From Kaistella montana (GTDB taxonomy: Bacteria > Bacteroidota > Bacteroidia > Flavobacteriales > Weeksellaceae), in NCBI RefSeq assembly GCF_024436175.1, contig NZ_JANFQP010000002.1, positions 62,001-126,000 on the forward strand: a stretch of 64,000 nt of DNA, read 5' to 3'. Each line of letters starts with the position of its first letter. The stretch's first letter is position 1. The translations under genes were made by a program, and so were the position numbers. This document shows, piece after piece, positions 57,031 to 64,000 of the stretch. The notes beneath the pieces are model-generated. The model had not been told where the DNA came from and ran no database searches. It was given only the letters and a program-made list of their open reading frames with translations.

Positions 57031-58011
57031 TCAACGGTATTTTCGGATCATGTTTCTTACAATTTCCTCAGTTTCATTAGGGAAATCTACAATGATTTGA
57101 TGGTCGGAATCCACCCAATCTTTCAGTTTTTTTGAAAAATCTGCTTCTTTCCAGATTACAGGAGCTCCCATTTTTTCGAGGGATAAAGCATTACATTGCT
57201 GTTCATATTGATGATGCATAGGAACTGCTAAAACTTTTTTCCTCATAAAAAGCGCTTCAGCAGGACCTTCGAAGCCACCACCGGTGAGGAAACCTTCGCA
57301 ACTTGCTAATGATTTTTGGAAAAGTGTATTGTCAATTGGAAAAACTTCTGCGTTGAATTTTTGGTAATGCTGGGAAGAATGTTTCGAAAAAACATGCCAT
57401 TGCACATGAGGAATTTTCCTGATTTGCTGTAAAATAAATTCATCCGAATATGCGGGAAGATAGACGGTATAATGACCTTTGTTTTCGGTAATTTGTTGGC
57501 GGATCTCGCTTCGGATCACCGGTGTATGGATGAAATCGTCGTATTTTTCAAAATGAAAAGCTACATGATTTTGCGCAGGAGCATAATGATTCATGATGAA
57601 TTTCCCCCAATGGAATCCTTTCAGCTGTGGTGTTTTCGGTGAAAGATAAGCCGACTGATGGCTCATTGCTACTGATTTTTTGCCGCGCAACTTACAACTC
57701 CATGCACAAACCGGTTCGAAATCATTAATCACCAAATCATATTGATGCACGGGGAGATTTTTAACATCATTAAAAAACTGCTTCATGTGAAACCGATTCC
57801 AGGATTCCCCAAAATCGACACCACCTTTGTTGCCAAAAACAAATCCAAAACCGTTAAATTGATATTGAATTTCATACTGAAGTCCCACTTCAGCTTGAGT
57901 TCCACTGATGAGAATGTCAACTTCACCGTGCTGTTTCAGATACGGAAGTATTTCTCTGGCTCGGCTTACATGCCCATTTCCGGTTCCTTGGAGTGCGTAT
58001 AGAATTTTCAT
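57031..58011 (-). CDS. MurG-like/UDP-glycosyltransferase family protein
   Basis: 326 residues of GT-B fold. N-terminal MKILYALQGTGNGHVSRARE, with the GHxxR motif of the MGDG/MurG group, and a C-terminal donor site GFLTGGGFEGPAEALFMRKKV, consistent with glycosyltransferases related to MurG. Start at 58011 is the conserved MKILYALQG; the upstream extension is unlike homologues. The acceptor is unknown; a lipid or surface glycan is likely. Confidence 0.82.
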   Translation of the reverse strand: MKILYALQGTGNGHVSRAREILPYLKQHGEVDILISGTQAEVGLQYEIQYQFNGFGFVFGNKGGVDFGESWNRFHMKQFFNDVKNLPVHQYDLVINDFEPVCAWSCKLRGKKSVAMSHQSAYLSPKTPQLKGFHWGKFIMNHYAPAQNHVAFHFEKYDDFIHTPVIRSEIRQQITENKGHYTVYLPAYSDEFILQQIRKIPHVQWHVFSKHSSQHYQKFNAEVFPIDNTLFQKSLASCEGFLTGGGFEGPAEALFMRKKVLAVPMHHQYEQQCNALSLEKMGAPVIWKEADFSKKLKDWVDSDHQIIVDFPNETEEIVRNMIRKYR

Positions 58012-58083
58012 CCTTCCAAAATTACAGTTTATAGCTTTCCTTTGCTTATTTTCCAATTAAAATTAACATAAATGTAAAACAAA

Positions 58084-58111
58084 AAAGGAGCTCATTTGAA
58101 TGAACTCCTTT
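58084..58111 (-). terminator. Terminator after the 166-residue secreted protein gene
   Basis: 13-bp stem (58084-58096 with 58099-58111, arm AAAGGAGCTCATT on the plus strand, one wobble), followed by A/T-rich sequence and T residues on the minus strand. Confidence 0.8.
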
Positions 58112-58118
58112 CGATCGG

Positions 58119-58619
58119 TTATTTTTTATTTTTACCGTTGTTTCCTTTTATATGAAGGTGGCTTTGGTCACCCGCTTGTTTTCTTCTGTTATATTCAGAC
58201 ATTGATTTGCTATTTTGTGCATTTTTTTTGGTCTGAATGGTTTTGTATTTTTTAGCTTGGGTGCTTTTATAATTGTTTTTATTTCGATTATAAACTGCTA
58301 CCGGATTTTGTCCTTTGTAATACTTGTTTTTGAATTTGGTGTACTTTTCAGTTCCCATAATTCTTTGGATGGAAGTATATCGATCGGTTCTCCATTGGTC
58401 AGGATTATTTGCATATACTCTGTTCCATGAATAATAATCAGGATATTGGTTATTTAATGCAAACAAATCTGCCTTTTGCTGGTTGCTTAATAATAAATTC
58501 GCTGCAACAGTTTGCCAATTGACATCAGTGATACTTCTTTGATAATCGTTATAATACGCTGATTGCGAAAAACCTAAGGAAAACATTCCTAAACTTAATA
58601 TGGTGATTAACTTTTTCAT
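58119..58619 (-). CDS. Secreted protein, paralogue of the 58732 gene
   Basis: 166 residues, signal peptide MKKLITILSLGMFSLGFSQ. The segment from YYNDYQRSITDVNW to YYKGQNPV (about 23-110) aligns with the neighbouring 312-residue protein: both share SI-DVNW, Q-x-x-x-LF/VM-LN, YP-Y--W/PSY--W, NPD-W--DR and I-G---Y--F---YY-G-NPV. The C-terminal part is Lys/Asn-rich. Family not recognised; the shared region may be a Spy-like helical module. Lies directly after the paralogue in the same orientation, each with its own terminator. Confidence 0.7.
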   Translation of the reverse strand: MKKLITILSLGMFSLGFSQSAYYNDYQRSITDVNWQTVAANLLLSNQQKADLFALNNQYPDYYSWNRVYANNPDQWRTDRYTSIQRIMGTEKYTKFKNKYYKGQNPVAVYNRNKNNYKSTQAKKYKTIQTKKNAQNSKSMSEYNRRKQAGDQSHLHIKGNNGKNKK

Positions 58620-58678
58620 TTTATTTTTTTTAAAGTTGTTACGTTGTTATATTTCCCATAATCGTGCCAAAAAGAAAA

Positions 58679-58702
58679 GAGCGACTTCCTTCGAAGCCAC
58701 TC
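58679..58702 (-). terminator. Terminator after the 312-residue secreted protein gene
   Basis: 10-bp stem (58679-58688 with 58693-58702, minus-strand arm GAGTGGCTTC, two wobble pairs) with a 4-nt loop, followed by T-rich sequence on the minus strand. Confidence 0.75.
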
Positions 58703-58731
58703 CTTTCATTACTAACACTAAAAAAACTATA

Positions 58732-59670
58732 TTATTGAGAGGTAAATCTCTGTCCTGAAATTCTGGTCGAACTTCTCGGTGCAGAGGTTGCTGGAGCTTG
58801 GTTTCTAAAACCCTTGTTATTGCTTTCTATTTTTCTTTCTGGAGCGGAATTTCTCAATTCAGCATCATTATTTCTAAAACCACCGGAATTGGATTGGCTG
58901 TTCGAATTGGTTCTTACTTCATTTCTTGTACCGCTGTTTTGGGTTCTTGGCGTATTTCCAAGAGTTGTTCCCTCACGCAAACCTTTATTTCCATTGTTGT
59001 TTTGTAAAGAACCTTCGTTTCTCACATTATTGTTTCTAGGAGTAGCGTTCCAATTTCCGTTTCCTGTTCTTGGAGTATCTTTAAATCCGAAATTGCTTCT
59101 CGGATTGTTTTGATGATACACCTTTCTATCCACTTTATATCGGTTGATGTTGATATTTCGGTATTTCGGAACGATGTAAACATAATTCACATAATGTTGT
59201 CTTCTGTAGTTTCGCCAGTAATTCACAGGGTTGTAACCATTGTAATAATTATTCTGAAAAATCACATAAACTCTTGACCCTAAGATTCTTTCCAATTCAT
59301 AGAATCGGTCATAATACCAACGATCCGGGTTGTAGCGGTAATAGGAACTCCATGCAGAATAACTTGGAAAGCGATCATTCAACATCACAATTTGCTGAAT
59401 CTGCCATGGTGAAAGCCTGTACGCTGAAAAAAAACGGTTCCAGTTTACATCATAAATGCTTTTTTGATAATCATTATAATAGTTTTGATACAAATCACTG
59501 GTATAATAATCAGCTGGATATTGGTAATAATAATCATCCGGGAAGTAATATTCGTCATCATAATCACCATAGTAACCATTGTTACCATTGGTTGGATAAT
59601 AATCCGGATAGTTCTGAGCGGAAATCAATGTTGCAAAAAACACCGAAACTCCAAAAAGTATTTTTTTCAT
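58732..59670 (-). CDS. Tyr/Asn-rich secreted protein, paralogue of the 58119 gene
   Basis: 312 residues, signal peptide MKKILFGVSVFFATLISAQ. A Tyr/Asp-rich N-terminal stretch (about 20-65), then the domain shared with the neighbour (about 68-155: SIYDVNW ... NPDRWYYDR ... RILGSRVYVIF ... YYNGYNPV), and a long Asn/Arg/Ser/Gly-rich C-terminal tail (about 195-312), which is low in complexity. The Tyr- and Asn-rich surface suggests a cell-surface or extracellular role, which is inference. Not recognised as a known family. Confidence 0.72.
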   Translation of the reverse strand: MKKILFGVSVFFATLISAQNYPDYYPTNGNNGYYGDYDDEYYFPDDYYYQYPADYYTSDLYQNYYNDYQKSIYDVNWNRFFSAYRLSPWQIQQIVMLNDRFPSYSAWSSYYRYNPDRWYYDRFYELERILGSRVYVIFQNNYYNGYNPVNYWRNYRRQHYVNYVYIVPKYRNININRYKVDRKVYHQNNPRSNFGFKDTPRTGNGNWNATPRNNNVRNEGSLQNNNGNKGLREGTTLGNTPRTQNSGTRNEVRTNSNSQSNSGGFRNNDAELRNSAPERKIESNNKGFRNQAPATSAPRSSTRISGQRFTSQ

Positions 59671-59801
59671 TTTATTTAAACTTATTTTAATTGTTCAATA
59701 AAGAACATTAGAAAAGTGTGCCAAATTTTAATTTTAAAATCCCCCGAAACCCCTTCTACAAAAGGACTACATAAGATTTCTGTTTCTTTGATGCTAAAAT
59801 A

Positions 59802-59837
59802 AAAAGGAAGTTAAAACCTCAGTTTCAACTTCCTTTT
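59802..59837 (-). terminator. Terminator after malQ
   Basis: 11-bp stem AAAAGGAAGTT (59802-59812) with AACTTCCTTTT (59827-59837), loop 14 nt; followed on the minus strand by T and A-rich sequence. It lies about 115 bp after the malQ stop. Confidence 0.75.
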
Positions 59838-59952
59838 AAAAATATGTAAATCACTGATTTTCAGTAAATATAAATTTTGCTCTATGAACTTCTTTTTTTC
59901 AATAATTTAAAAAAAAAAGATTTATTTATTTCATAAAAATTTTCAAAATTCT

Positions 59953-62610
59953 TTATGCTCTGTTCGAATCGGTTACCCAACCTGCAATTTTTTGGTTAAA
60001 TTCATCTTTCGACATCAGGCTTTCTAGGTTCAAATGTATTCGATATCTCCAATAATGTGGAAAAACTGCCGGATTGTTGATTCTTTCTTCATCCATATTC
60101 GGATTCGCCAACTCACTATCCGTCGCCAAAAACTCCTGAATCGGGAAAATCGCTAACATCGCATCATTATAAAGATGTTGCTTCATAATAATTTCAGCTA
60201 AGTGAGGTTCCAAATTTTGAGGAGCTCCTCCTTGTTGTCCCAATTGCTGATTAAAATATTGCTGAGTGAGGTTTCTGTCCTCATGCCACCATTGGCGAAG
60301 GGTTGAACTATCGTGCGAACTTGCCGTCACTACATTCATATAACCTGCGTCTTTCGGGTTGTACCATAAGATATCATCCGACGGCATTCGCTGAACTTTC
60401 AATGCGGTAATCGCGAGTTGATCCATCACCACAGGAACCGAATCGGGTACCAAACCTAGGTCTTCGCCACAAATCAGCATATCAGTTGCGTTCAAAATCA
60501 TCGGAAGTTTTTCCATTGCTTTTTGGTACCAAAGTCCGTCTTGTCGCTTGAAGAAATAATCAACATACAAATCATAAATCGCACGCTGCTCCCAATCTGC
60601 AAGATATTTGAATGAAGAAGTTTTATCAATATTAAATCTTGGGTGATACACTGTTTCGCCGTTTTCAGTCTCTTCTTTCAAGAAAAGCACGTTTGCGGCC
60701 AAAGAAATCAATTGATTTTCTGCCCAAGGATGAGGATTTTCTTTAAAATAATCAACCAATTTTCGTTGGGTATCGAATTCTTCTTTAAAGGAATAAGTCC
60801 CATTGAAATGATTGTTCATAAATTGATGCTGGATCGCATCTCTTTCATCACCGAAGAAATCCCAAAGAATTTGATCATTAATAAAAGGTTTGCAATATCT
60901 GTAGTCATCAAACGGAATATGTCGGTGGTAAAACTCTTCGGTTCTTACAGGAACTGCAGGATAGAAATATCCCAAAATCCCTTGTGTAGCGCTCATCGGC
61001 ATTCTCCAAATTCTGAAGAAACCTAAAATATGATCAATTCTCATCGCATCGAAATATTGTTCCAATGCTTTGAAACGGTTTTTCCACCAGCGGTAACCAT
61101 CTTCTTTCATCGCTTCCCAATTGTAGGTCGGGAATTCCCAGTTTTGTCCCAAATCGGTGAACTGATCAGGCGGTGCACCAGCTTGGAAATCCATTCCGAA
61201 AAGTTCAGGTTCGGTCCAAGCTTCCACAGAATAACGGTAAATCCCGATTGGTAAATCTCCTTTCACTGAAATTCCTAAACCGTGTGTATAATCAATCGCT
61301 TCTTTCAGTTGCAAATGAAGTTGATACTGAACCCACGCATGCAACATCGCGGGAGCAAAATCTTTACTGCTCGACGAGAAAAAAGAGGCAATTTTACCAG
61401 CAATATATTTTTTATGAGTTTTCCAATCGTTGAAGTTTGGCGTATTGTATTTATCGCGAAGTACACAGAAAGCGGAATAAGGCAAAAGCCATTCTTCGTT
61501 ATCTTTAATGAATTTTTTGAAGTTTCTGTCTTTCAAAATTTCGCTTTGATGCGCATCGAAAACAGCTTTCACAAATTTCCATTTACCGGAAATCATTTGT
61601 TCGTAATCGATTAAACTTAATGCATTAAGCGCGTCTTTTTGCGCATTATACTCTTCAACTAAATCGCTCGGTAATGAATATTCCAATTGAGCAATCGATA
61701 GATATTGCGGGTGAAGTGCATACACCGAAATCGCAGCATAAGGATAGGAATCTGTCCATGAATAATTTGCAGTGGTATCATTAATCGGTAAAATCTGAAG
61801 AATAGAAAGTTGAGTTTCTTTCGCCCAATCGGCAAGCATTTTCAAATCAGAAAACTCTCCCACTCCAAAACCATTTTCCGATCTCAATGCGAAAACCGGA
61901 ACAGCAACACCCGCCGCGTGGTACATTTCGAAACCTTTGAAACGGAAATAATGATCCGCCTTAATTTGCAAAGTATTTTTATCCGGATTAGAAACCGCCC
62001 ATCGGTTTGCACCATATTCAATGTCGAAAACCTCTCCTTTTTCAATATCCAGAAGCGCGTATTTATACTGAATCAATTGGTCTGCAGGTAATTCTACCGC
62101 TGCCTCCCAGATTCCGAAATCGGTTTGAAGCATATGAACCGCATTCGGGTATTCCCAATTTCCCAAAGCTTCACAATTTCCGAGCAAAACCACTTGCCAG
62201 TTTTTTTGGTAAATCGGAGCTTCCAGACGGAACAAATGCGTGTGTTTCTTCAATACCGAAGCTTTCTCCGCTTTGAAACCGCTTAATTTATTTTTAAGGA
62301 TTTTATTGTTCAAATAATTTTCAGGGAAATTTTTGGAATTCCAAGCATCATAAATCGCAAATTCGGTGTATTGATGCGGAAAATTCAGGTGGTGAAGTGA
62401 AAATTCCTCTTGAAGAATATCGCCGTATTCATTCACCATTTGATATTTGTAGCTGATCGATTTCGAAAAATAATCAACCTCAGCTTGCCAATTTCCGTTA
62501 TCTATGTATTGCAAAAGATGGATTTTATCTTCGCTTCCTTCTTCCATGATGAGAACCTGAATTTTTTCGCCCAGGTTCGTTCTGAAATTAATATTGAAAT
62601 AAAGTTTCAT
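59953..62610 (-). CDS. malQ: 4-alpha-glucanotransferase (GH77)
   Basis: 885 residues. Two N-terminal starch-binding-type beta domains (about 1-105 and 120-215; CBM20-like, with WQAEVDY and LGNWEYPNAV) precede the GH77 catalytic barrel. Catalytic Asp is in MRIDHILGFFR, acid/base Glu in CGEDLGLVP and the third Asp in SSHDSSTLRQWW. The double N-terminal domain layout resembles large amylomaltases/DPE2 from Bacteroidota. Start at 62610 (MKLYFNINFRTN) matches the first beta strand; 8 further codons upstream are weak. Function: disproportionation of maltodextrins. Confidence 0.93.
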   Translation of the reverse strand: MKLYFNINFRTNLGEKIQVLIMEEGSEDKIHLLQYIDNGNWQAEVDYFSKSISYKYQMVNEYGDILQEEFSLHHLNFPHQYTEFAIYDAWNSKNFPENYLNNKILKNKLSGFKAEKASVLKKHTHLFRLEAPIYQKNWQVVLLGNCEALGNWEYPNAVHMLQTDFGIWEAAVELPADQLIQYKYALLDIEKGEVFDIEYGANRWAVSNPDKNTLQIKADHYFRFKGFEMYHAAGVAVPVFALRSENGFGVGEFSDLKMLADWAKETQLSILQILPINDTTANYSWTDSYPYAAISVYALHPQYLSIAQLEYSLPSDLVEEYNAQKDALNALSLIDYEQMISGKWKFVKAVFDAHQSEILKDRNFKKFIKDNEEWLLPYSAFCVLRDKYNTPNFNDWKTHKKYIAGKIASFFSSSSKDFAPAMLHAWVQYQLHLQLKEAIDYTHGLGISVKGDLPIGIYRYSVEAWTEPELFGMDFQAGAPPDQFTDLGQNWEFPTYNWEAMKEDGYRWWKNRFKALEQYFDAMRIDHILGFFRIWRMPMSATQGILGYFYPAVPVRTEEFYHRHIPFDDYRYCKPFINDQILWDFFGDERDAIQHQFMNNHFNGTYSFKEEFDTQRKLVDYFKENPHPWAENQLISLAANVLFLKEETENGETVYHPRFNIDKTSSFKYLADWEQRAIYDLYVDYFFKRQDGLWYQKAMEKLPMILNATDMLICGEDLGLVPDSVPVVMDQLAITALKVQRMPSDDILWYNPKDAGYMNVVTASSHDSSTLRQWWHEDRNLTQQYFNQQLGQQGGAPQNLEPHLAEIIMKQHLYNDAMLAIFPIQEFLATDSELANPNMDEERINNPAVFPHYWRYRIHLNLESLMSKDEFNQKIAGWVTDSNRA

Positions 62611-62748
62611 AAAAGGCTTTAATTTGAGTTGCAATTTAGGAAAATTCTATGTTTTTAAAACCAATTAAACCGTTAAAAGTGAAATTTATTTCAATAGCTT
62701 ATTTGTTGATTTACAAATATTTACGAACCCGAACGCTCTGGACACAAA

Positions 62749-62783
62749 AAAACCTTTCCAGCGAAGCGCTGAAAAGGTTTTAA
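62749..62783 (-). terminator. Terminator of cysS
   Basis: AAAACCTTT (62749-62757) pairs with AAAGGTTTT (62773-62781), with an inner CAGCG/CGCTG pair around a 3-nt loop, followed by T on the minus strand. Confidence 0.85.
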
Positions 62784-62802
62784 AATAGGATAAAAACGAA
62801 AT

Positions 62803-64000
62803 TTAGTTCAAAGAATACGTCGTTCCGTCTCGGCCATCTTTCAGTTCGATTCCTTCGGCCAACAAGCGATCACGAATTTGATCTGAAAGTTCGAAATTCT
62901 TTGCTTTTCTCGCCTGATTTCTCAGTTCAATCAATACTTGCAAAGTTTGGTCGAGTTTTTCATTATTGTTTTCTTCAATATTTTGAAGCCCTAAAACCTC
63001 ATACACAAAACTTTCCATCTGAGATTTCAGAAGTTCCAAATCCGAAGCAGAAATTTGTTCTTTTCCATCTTTTAATTTAAAGATAAAATTCACCGCTTCG
63101 AAAAGATGCGCAATCAAGATCGGAGAATTGAAATCATCGGTTAATGCGGCATAACATTTCTCTTTCCAATCATTAATATTAAATGAAGATTCTTGCGCAC
63201 CTGAAGGCACAATTTGGCTTAAAATCTTCATCGCTTCCATCAATCGTTGAAAACCTTTTTCACTTGCAACCATCGCTTCATTCGAAATGTCGAGAACACT
63301 GCGGTAATGCGCTTGCAGAAAATTAAATCGCACAATCGTTGGATGAAAAGGTTTTTCAAAAAAATCGTTGTTTCCAGAAACGAGCTCCATCGGAAGGATA
63401 TAATTTCCGGTAGATTTGCTCATTCTTTGTCCGTTCATGGTGAGCATATTCGCGTGTAACCAATAATTTACGGGTTCGGTACCGTTGCATGCTTTACCTT
63501 GAGCCACTTCACATTCGTGATGTGGAAATTTCAAATCCATTCCACCGCCGTGGATATCGAATTTTTCACCTAAATATTTCGTGCTCATCGCGGTACATTC
63601 CAAATGCCAACCAGGAAAACCTTCACCCCAAGGCGAGTTCCAACGCATGATATGAGCCGGAGAAGCCGCCTTCCAAAGTGCAAAATCTTGTGGATTTTTC
63701 TTCTCGTTTTGTCCATCGAGATCGCGAGTATTGGCGAAAAGTTCTTCGATATTTCTTCGGGAAAGTTCTCCGTAATTCAAGCCTTTATTGTTGTATTCCA
63801 ACACATCGAAATACACGGAACCATTGCTTTCATAGGCAAAACCTTTATCGAGTAATTTTTGGGTAAGTTCGATTTGTTCGAGGATATGTCCGGTCGCTGT
63901 AGGTTCGATGGTTGGAGGAAGTAGGTTGAAAGTATCCAAAACCTTATGAAAATCGACGGTATATTTTTGTACAATCTCCATTGGCTCCAGCTTTTCGAGG
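62803..64000 (-). CDS. cysS: Cysteinyl-tRNA synthetase, 3' part (runs off the window)
   Basis: The visible 398 residues cover the C-terminal part of class I CysRS. Zinc and substrate blocks WHLECTAMS and [12 protein letters not shown], the KMSKS loop as [10 protein letters not shown], and the C-terminal helical domain are present. The N-terminal HIGH region and the true start lie beyond 64000: the frame stays open to the window edge, so the Met at 63981 is internal. Confidence 0.94.
   Translation of the reverse strand, partial: LEKLEPMEIVQKYTVDFHKVLDTFNLLPPTIEPTATGHILEQIELTQKLLDKGFAYESNGSVYFDVLEYNNKGLNYGELSRRNIEELFANTRDLDGQNEKKNPQDFALWKAASPAHIMRWNSPWGEGFPGWHLECTAMSTKYLGEKFDIHGGGMDLKFPHHECEVAQGKACNGTEPVNYWLHANMLTMNGQRMSKSTGNYILPMELVSGNNDFFEKPFHPTIVRFNFLQAHYRSVLDISNEAMVASEKGFQRLMEAMKILSQIVPSGAQESSFNINDWKEKCYAALTDDFNSPILIAHLFEAVNFIFKLKDGKEQISASDLELLKSQMESFVYEVLGLQNIEENNNEKLDQTLQVLIELRNQARKAKNFELSDQIRDRLLAEGIELKDGRDGTTYSLN

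Overview
This 64 kb window is a chromosomal segment of a member of the Bacteroidota, most likely Flavobacteriales of the Weeksellaceae (Chryseobacterium/Kaistella-like). The evidence is low GC, starts mostly without Shine-Dalgarno sequences, promoters of the TTG-N19-TAnnTTTG type, and lineage markers: a PorP/SprF-type protein, a type IX secretion plug-domain protein, DUF3467 downstream of rpoC, and a RibB with a degenerate second domain. The genus is an inference.

Layout. 0.3-3.4 kb (minus): PorP/SprF, RluA-type pseudouridine synthase, PASTA protein. 3.6-10.4 kb (plus): yicC, gmk, a Rossmann epimerase-like protein, a pentapeptide-repeat protein, nadA, folB, lnt. Two copies of an unusual structured intergenic repeat lie after yicC and after folB. 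10.5-24.8 kb: mixed housekeeping genes (Pif1-like helicase, YihY, gamma-carbonic anhydrase, Nfu, hemH, MBL hydrolase, thioredoxin-fold proteins, miaA, aroC), a possible 36-codon gene upstream of aroC, and a glycine-zipper lipoprotein. 24.9-29.3 kb: tRNA-Cys, DUF4403, LLM oxidoreductase, ribB, DUF3467.

29.4-52.6 kb (all minus) is the ancient translation/transcription super-locus. In transcription order it reads rpsU, xerC, hpf, tRNA-Thr(TGT)-Tyr-Gly-Thr(GGT), [efflux operon], tuf, tRNA-Trp, secE, nusG, rplKAJL, rpoBC. The tRNA-tuf-secE-nusG-rpl-rpo order matches the Escherichia coli arrangement, but a five-gene two-component/CzcCBA-type metal efflux operon separates the tRNA cluster from tuf. 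This suggests later insertion. rplK and rpoB each have their own recognisable promoter, and both leaders contain inverted repeats.

52.7-64 kb: AddA/RecB-like helicase-nuclease (plus), then on minus ferritin, a Spy-like protein, a MurG-like glycosyltransferase, two adjacent paralogous Tyr-rich secreted proteins, malQ and the 3' part of cysS, which runs off the window end.

Most gene ends carry clear hairpin terminators, so the transcription units can be read with fair confidence. The items most worth a second look are the two-copy repeat whose paired arms differ in sequence between copies but stay complementary, the efflux insertion in the tuf locus, and the rpoB leader. No CRISPR array, rRNA, prophage, IS element or recognisable defence system was seen.
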